The notes beneath the pieces were generated by a model. It was not told the DNA's origin. It did no database searches and saw nothing but the letters and a program-made list of their open reading frames with translations. Of a stretch of DNA of 10,811 nucleotides, positions 7,249 through 10,811 are shown piece by piece. The translations under genes and the position numbers were made by a program. Positions within the stretch are counted from its first letter, which is position 1, and the number at the start of each line of letters is the position of its first letter. The stretch covers positions 1 to 10,811 of the forward strand of contig JBCCBB010000090.1 of NCBI GenBank assembly GCA_039814545.1, read 5' to 3'. Source of the DNA: CALBPI01 sp039814545 (GTDB taxonomy: Bacteria > Pseudomonadota > Gammaproteobacteria > Steroidobacterales > Woeseiaceae).

Positions 7249-10005
7249 TGCGAGCGATTCGAGCTCCGCGATCTGTGCTTCGAGCCGCGAGACCGTCTGT
7301 TCGTGCTCTTCGGCGCGGGTCCGCTCCGTGGCCACCACCTCAGCCGGTGCCCGGTCGACAAAGCTCGGATTGTCGAGTTTGCCTCGGGTTCGGGCCAGGT
7401 CCTGGCGCGACTTGTCGAGCTGCTTGCTCAGACGTTCGAGTTCCTTGCCGACATCGATGAGCCCGGCCATGGGCACGTGGATGCGCATCTCGCCGTGCAA
7501 TGCTGTGGCACTCGCTGGCGCCGTGTCGCCCTCAGCGATCACGTCGAACGATTCGATGTTGCCCATCCTTGCGAGCAGCGGCCGGTGTGCGCTGAGCAGG
7601 GCCAGGTCGTCGTCGGATGCGGCTTTGAGCAGCACCGGCAACGGCTTGCCGGGTGCGATGTCCATCTCGCCACGAATCTGACGCACGCCCAGCACGAACT
7701 GTTGGACCCAGCCGAGCTCGCGTTCGGCATCGTCGTAGCGCGCGCCAGTCTCAGGCCAGCGCATGTCGCAGATTGACTCGCCGGTTACCTGCGCGAGCGG
7801 TGCGACCTTGAGCCAGATCTCTTCGCTAATGAACGGCGTGATCGGGTGCAGCAGGCGCAGCAGCGACTCGAGCACCTCAACGAGCGTCGTCATGGCGGCA
7901 GCTTTATCGCCGGCGGCGGCATCGTCGGCGTAGAGCGTCGCCTTGCTGAGTTCCACGTACCAGTCGCAGAACTCGTACCAGGTGAACTCATAGAGCGCCT
8001 GTGCCGCGAGGTCGAATCGGTAACGCGCGAACTGGCGCTCGACTTCCGCCGCGCAGTGCGCGAGCCGCGAACGAATCCAGCGGTCAGCAAGACCCGGAGT
8101 CGGCGTGGCTACGTCGCCGCCCTCGAGCGGCTCGGTCACACTCAGCACGAAGCGCGAGGCGTTCCAGAGCTTGTTGCAGAAGTTGCGGTAGCCCTCGATA
8201 CGGCCCAGGTCGAAACGAATGTCGCGGCCCGTGGTGGCCAGAGACGCGAAGGTGTAGCGCAGCGCATCGGTGCCGAATTCGGGAATGCCGTCCGGGAATT
8301 GGCGACGTGTCGCCTTCTCGATCTTGGGCGCGAGGTGCGGCTGCATGAGACCCGTCGTGCGTTTGGTCACGAGCGACTCAAGATCGATGCCGTCGATGAG
8401 GTCGATGGGGTCGAGGACGTTGCCTTTCGACTTCGACATCTTCTGGCCGTCCTGGTCGCGGATCAGGCCGTGGATGTAGACCTCTCGAAACGGCACATCA
8501 CCGGCGAACTTGAGCCCGAACATGATCATGCGCGCGACCCAGAAGAAGATGATGTCGAAGCCAGTGACGAGCACGTTGGTCGGGTAAAAGGTCTTGAGCT
8601 CGGGCGTCTCGTCGGGCCAGCCCAGCGTCGAGAACGGCCACAGCGCCGAGCTGAACCAGGTGTCGAGTACGTCGTCGTCCTGGCGCAGGGTGAGGTCTGC
8701 CGCCAGGCCGTACTTCTCGCGGACATCGGCTTCGTTGCGGCCGACATAAATGCCGCCGTTGTCGTCGTACCAAGCGGGGATGCGGTGCCCCCACCAGAGC
8801 TGGCGACTGATGCACCAGTCCTGGATCTTGTGCATCCAGTCGAAGTAAGTCTTGGACCAGTTTTCCGGCACGAAGGTGATGTCGCCGTTCTCGACTGCGG
8901 CGATGGCCGGGTCGGCGAGCGGCTGGATCTTCACGTACCATTGGTCTGTCAAATAGGGCTCGACCGCGGCACCGCTGCGGTCGCCGCGCGGCACCTTGAG
9001 CTGGTGCGGCTCGACGCCCTCGAGCAGCCCCAGCGACTCGAATTCCGCGACGACGGCCTTGCGGGCGTCGAAGCGGTCCATGCCGCGAAAACGCTCGGGT
9101 GCGTTGTCATTGATGGCCGCGTTGTCGTCGAGAATGTTGATAATCTCGAGACTGTGGCGCTGGCCGATGTCGTAGTCATTGAAGTCGTGCGCGGGCGTGA
9201 TTTTCACGCAGCCTGTGCCGAACTCCGGGTCGACGTAGTCGTCGGCTACGATCGGAATCAGTCGATCGACGAGTGGCAGGCGCACCTGTTTGCCGACAAG
9301 TCTGCGGTAGCGCTCATCATCGGGGTGCACGGCCACGGCCGTGTCGCCGAGCATCGTCTCGGGGCGCGTCGTGGCGACGGTGAGGTGGCCAGAGCCGTCC
9401 TCGAGCGGGTACCGGAAATGCCAGAGGCTGCCGTTCTCATCTTCGGAAAGGACCTCGAGGTCCGATAGTGCCGTATGCAGCACCGGGTCCCAGTTGACGA
9501 GACGTTTGCCGCGGTAGATGAGACCTTCATCGTGGAGCCGCACGAAGACTTCAGTGACCGCGTCTGACAGACCCTCGTCCATCGTGAAGCGTTCGCGGTT
9601 CCAATCGACGGAGGCGCCCAGACGACGCAACTGGTCGTTGATGCGATTGCCCGAGGTGTCCTTCCACTCCCAGACCTTTTCGACGAAGGCGTCGCGACCG
9701 ATGTCGCGGCGCGAGGTGCCTGCCGCATTGAGCTGACGCTCGACCACCATCTGCGTGGCGATGCCAGCGTGGTCGGTGCCGTGCTGCCAGAGCGTGTTGT
9801 CGCCACGCAGCCTGTGGTAGCGCGTGAGCGCGTCCATGATGGTGTCTTGGAACGCATGGCCCATGTGCAGCGTGCCCGTGACGTTGGGCGGCGGGATAAC
9901 GATGCAGAATGCGGTGTCGCCACCCTGCGCCTGAAAGCGGCCATCGGCTTCCCAGCGCGCGTAGTGCCGGGCCTCGATCGCGTGCGGCGAGTAGGTCTTG
10001 TCCAT
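7243..10005 (-). CDS. valS: Valyl-tRNA synthetase
   Basis: This class I aminoacyl-tRNA synthetase charges tRNAVal with valine in the cytoplasm. Its 920 residues are near the usual length (E. coli 951). The ATP-binding HIGH motif appears as HMGH (47-50) within PPPNVTGTLHMGH, and KMSKS is at 522-526 within DGQKMSKSKGNVLDP. The CP1 editing domain, which hydrolyses Thr-tRNAVal, shows ATTRPETMLGD and GTGCVKITPAHDFNDYD. The tRNA-contacting WCISRQLWWGHRIPAW segment and FFWVARMIMFG follow. The C-terminus holds the anticodon-binding domain and a charged coiled-coil arm (about 845-920, starting near GLIDVGKELERLSKQLDK) typical of ValRS. The ATG at 10005 begins MDKTYSP, a normal ValRS N-terminus. The upstream ribosome-binding site is weak (GGA 9 bases before). 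The gene follows holC and a small ORF, a frequent order in proteobacteria. Confidence 0.98.
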   Translation of the reverse strand: MDKTYSPHAIEARHYARWEADGRFQAQGGDTAFCIVIPPPNVTGTLHMGHAFQDTIMDALTRYHRLRGDNTLWQHGTDHAGIATQMVVERQLNAAGTSRRDIGRDAFVEKVWEWKDTSGNRINDQLRRLGASVDWNRERFTMDEGLSDAVTEVFVRLHDEGLIYRGKRLVNWDPVLHTALSDLEVLSEDENGSLWHFRYPLEDGSGHLTVATTRPETMLGDTAVAVHPDDERYRRLVGKQVRLPLVDRLIPIVADDYVDPEFGTGCVKITPAHDFNDYDIGQRHSLEIINILDDNAAINDNAPERFRGMDRFDARKAVVAEFESLGLLEGVEPHQLKVPRGDRSGAAVEPYLTDQWYVKIQPLADPAIAAVENGDITFVPENWSKTYFDWMHKIQDWCISRQLWWGHRIPAWYDDNGGIYVGRNEADVREKYGLAADLTLRQDDDVLDTWFSSALWPFSTLGWPDETPELKTFYPTNVLVTGFDIIFFWVARMIMFGLKFAGDVPFREVYIHGLIRDQDGQKMSKSKGNVLDPIDLIDGIDLESLVTKRTTGLMQPHLAPKIEKATRRQFPDGIPEFGTDALRYTFASLATTGRDIRFDLGRIEGYRNFCNKLWNASRFVLSVTEPLEGGDVATPTPGLADRWIRSRLAHCAAEVERQFARYRFDLAAQALYEFTWYEFCDWYVELSKATLYADDAAAGDKAAAMTTLVEVLESLLRLLHPITPFISEEIWLKVAPLAQVTGESICDMRWPETGARYDDAERELGWVQQFVLGVRQIRGEMDIAPGKPLPVLLKAASDDDLALLSAHRPLLARMGNIESFDVIAEGDTAPASATALHGEMRIHVPMAGLIDVGKELERLSKQLDKSRQDLARTRGKLDNPSFVDRAPAEVVATERTRAEEHEQTVSRLEAQIAELESLAD

Positions 10006-10015
10006 GAGTGTCTGT

Positions 10016-10030
10016 CCGCCCGGGGCGGGC
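10016..10030. repeat. GC palindrome in the valS leader
   Basis: In the 72-base gap before valS, CCGCCC and GGGCGG are arranged as an inverted repeat with one central base (10016-10028). On the transcript an alternative 5-base stem, GCCCG paired with CGGGC around a CCC loop (10030-10018), is possible. It ends about 12 bases before the ATG and partly covers the only Shine-Dalgarno-like bases (GGA, 10017-10015), so it could affect valS translation. In sequence this rich in G and C it may also be chance. Confidence 0.3.
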
Positions 10031-10077
10031 TTTGAAAAGGGCTAGCCGGCGAGTGTAGCCAGTCGGCCTGCGGTCGG

Positions 10078-10362
10078 CTAGCCGTCGGCTTCGTCGTGCT
10101 CAGCCTCTTGCTTCGCGACGCATTCGGCAAGCGCGGTTTCGACGAGGCTGGGCAGCCGCTCCATGAGCTCTGCCATGACGCGATCTGTGAGCAGCGCATC
10201 GATATCGACGGCCGCCGCCTGGATCAGGTCCGCGACCGCATCGCGGCAATGCGCTGTGACGTCCTTGACGACGGCCGCGCGCAAATCGGGTGTCAGCGTC
10301 GGGTGCGCGCGTCGTTCGCGGCGAACGACCTTGGTGAGGACCGGAATGTCGTCATCGTTCAT
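10078..10362 (-). CDS. Small hypothetical protein encoded between holC and valS
   Basis: The protein has 94 residues, is hydrophilic, and has no signal peptide or membrane helix. It begins MNDDDIPVLTKVVRRERR; the DxxIPVLTxV opening recalls small uncharacterised proteins found beside holC in beta- and gammaproteobacteria (possibly DUF2486-like, which I cannot confirm). The rest looks largely alpha-helical with heptad-like stretches (AAVVKDVTAHCRDAVADLI, then LMERLPSLVETALAECVAKQ), which suggests a helical partner-binding protein, and it ends in an acidic tail (EAEHDEADG). The ATG at 10362 lies 4 bases after the holC stop. The longer reading from 10431 would run 65 bases into holC and encodes a low-complexity Ala/Thr/Ser stretch, so I reject it. 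Function is unknown; the position suggests co-expression with holC and valS. Confidence 0.7.
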   Translation of the reverse strand: MNDDDIPVLTKVVRRERRAHPTLTPDLRAAVVKDVTAHCRDAVADLIQAAAVDIDALLTDRVMAELMERLPSLVETALAECVAKQEAEHDEADG

Positions 10363-10366
10363 CGAC

Positions 10367-10786
10367 TCAGAGCTCGTGCATGTCGAGATCGAGGCCGCGG
10401 CCGCGGTAGTTGGCGTAGCGCTGCCGGCCATTGGCCCGGGCCGCGTCGTCGCTGCTCACGATCTCGGCGATGCGCGGACAGTCTGCGTCCACGGTATCGT
10501 CGCAGAGGTTGATGCACACCTCTGTCCCGTCGGGCAACGGCCGCGCGGCGTCGGCCAGCGTCACGGGGGCCGTGCGTTGCCCGTCGAGCGTGACATCGTG
10601 CGGCACGAAACTGTCGTCCTTGAAGGTCCAGAGCAGTGTGTCGAGCCGCTCGAGGGCGGCCGCATCAGGCACGCGCAGGTGCACCGCGTGGTCGAGGCCG
10701 TAAACCTTGGCCGCGAGCCGACAGGCAAACCGCTCCCGCGCGGCGTCGCCGGCGTCGCGCAGCAGGTAGAAGTCGGCGCGCGCCAC
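10367..10786 (-). CDS. holC: DNA polymerase III subunit chi
   Basis: Chi, with psi (HolD), links the clamp loader of the replicative polymerase to single-stranded-DNA-binding protein SSB. The 139-residue protein is close to the E. coli length (147). Family features are ADFYLL at the N-terminus, an AARERFACRLAAKVY helix, LDTLLWTFKDDSFVPHD (equivalent to the LW-F-SFxPH core motif), and NLCDDTVDADCPRIAEIVS, with RQRYANYRGRGLDLDMHEL at the end. The start is GTG at 10786; an in-frame TAG at 10795-10793 rules out a longer reading. The upstream bases give only a weak ribosome-binding site (TAGG). It heads the visible part of the minus-strand run holC-small ORF-valS. Confidence 0.95.
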   Translation of the reverse strand: MARADFYLLRDAGDAARERFACRLAAKVYGLDHAVHLRVPDAAALERLDTLLWTFKDDSFVPHDVTLDGQRTAPVTLADAARPLPDGTEVCINLCDDTVDADCPRIAEIVSSDDAARANGRQRYANYRGRGLDLDMHEL

Positions 10787-10792
10787 GAGCGC

Positions 10793-10811
10793 CTAGTCGA
10801 TCTGCTGCAGC
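10793..10811 (-). other. Possible 3' end of a gene upstream of holC
   Basis: At the right edge, minus-strand codons reading L-Q-Q-I-D end in TAG at 10795-10793, 6 bases before the holC GTG. Such tight spacing would suit the end of an upstream gene, and pepA (leucyl aminopeptidase) often precedes holC in proteobacteria. Five residues cannot identify it, so this rests on spacing and context only. Confidence 0.2.

Noticed and set aside
7846..9468. A 540-codon open frame on the plus strand, antisense to valS
   Set aside because: It lies wholly inside valS, which has complete family motifs on the other strand. The antisense product is rich in Val/Arg/Glu/Asp with no recognisable domain, as expected for a codon-phase shadow in high-GC coding DNA.
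10006..10077. TACACT (10057-10052, minus strand) as a -10 box for valS
   Set aside because: No -35-like hexamer at 16-18 bases upstream; a single weak hexamer is not enough to call a promoter.
10363..10431. Longer reading of the small ORF starting inside holC
   Set aside because: It would overlap the conserved holC C-terminus by 65 bases and adds a low-complexity stretch, whereas the ATG at 10362 follows the holC stop at a normal distance.

Overview
The window looks like an ordinary stretch of a high-GC gammaproteobacterial chromosome. It holds two conserved translation and replication neighbourhoods (rimI-prfC, and holC-small ORF-valS). Between them lie a MoxR ATPase / DUF58 / TgpA transglutaminase module and a UMF1-type MFS transporter. 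The taxonomic call is an inference: HolC occurs in beta- and gammaproteobacteria, RF3 here is close to the E. coli protein as I remember it, and TgpA with a fused C-terminal tail is typical of gammaproteobacteria. I see no insertion sequences, tRNA or rRNA genes, CRISPR arrays, phage genes or sharp composition breaks.

Plus strand, 1-3257: the 3' part of rimI (ribosomal protein S18 N-acetyltransferase), then prfC (release factor RF3), then a 421-residue UMF1-family transporter. The spacers are 10 and 24 bases, each with a GGAG ribosome-binding site, so this reads as one operon that starts left of the window. In E. coli, rimI and prfC are also close neighbours, separated by yjjG.

Minus strand, right to left from 10811: possibly the last codons of an upstream gene, then holC (DNA polymerase III chi), a 94-residue unnamed protein 4 bases after holC, and valS (valyl-tRNA synthetase). 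A 111-base gap follows, then a MoxR AAA+ ATPase, a DUF58 protein and a membrane transglutaminase (TgpA). The last three genes overlap one another and are surely co-expressed. The tgpA and transporter genes converge, and their stop codons overlap in the four bases TTAG.

Together the flanking genes serve translation (S18 modification, RF recycling, tRNAVal charging) and replication (the clamp-loader-associated chi subunit). MoxR-DUF58-TgpA is a widespread envelope-associated cassette of incompletely known function. No stretch longer than 111 bases lacks a gene. I found no convincing new multi-gene system. The points most worth checking are non-coding: a possible 29-codon leader ORF whose stop overlaps the moxR start, an inverted repeat straddling the valS stop codon, and a palindrome just upstream of the valS start.
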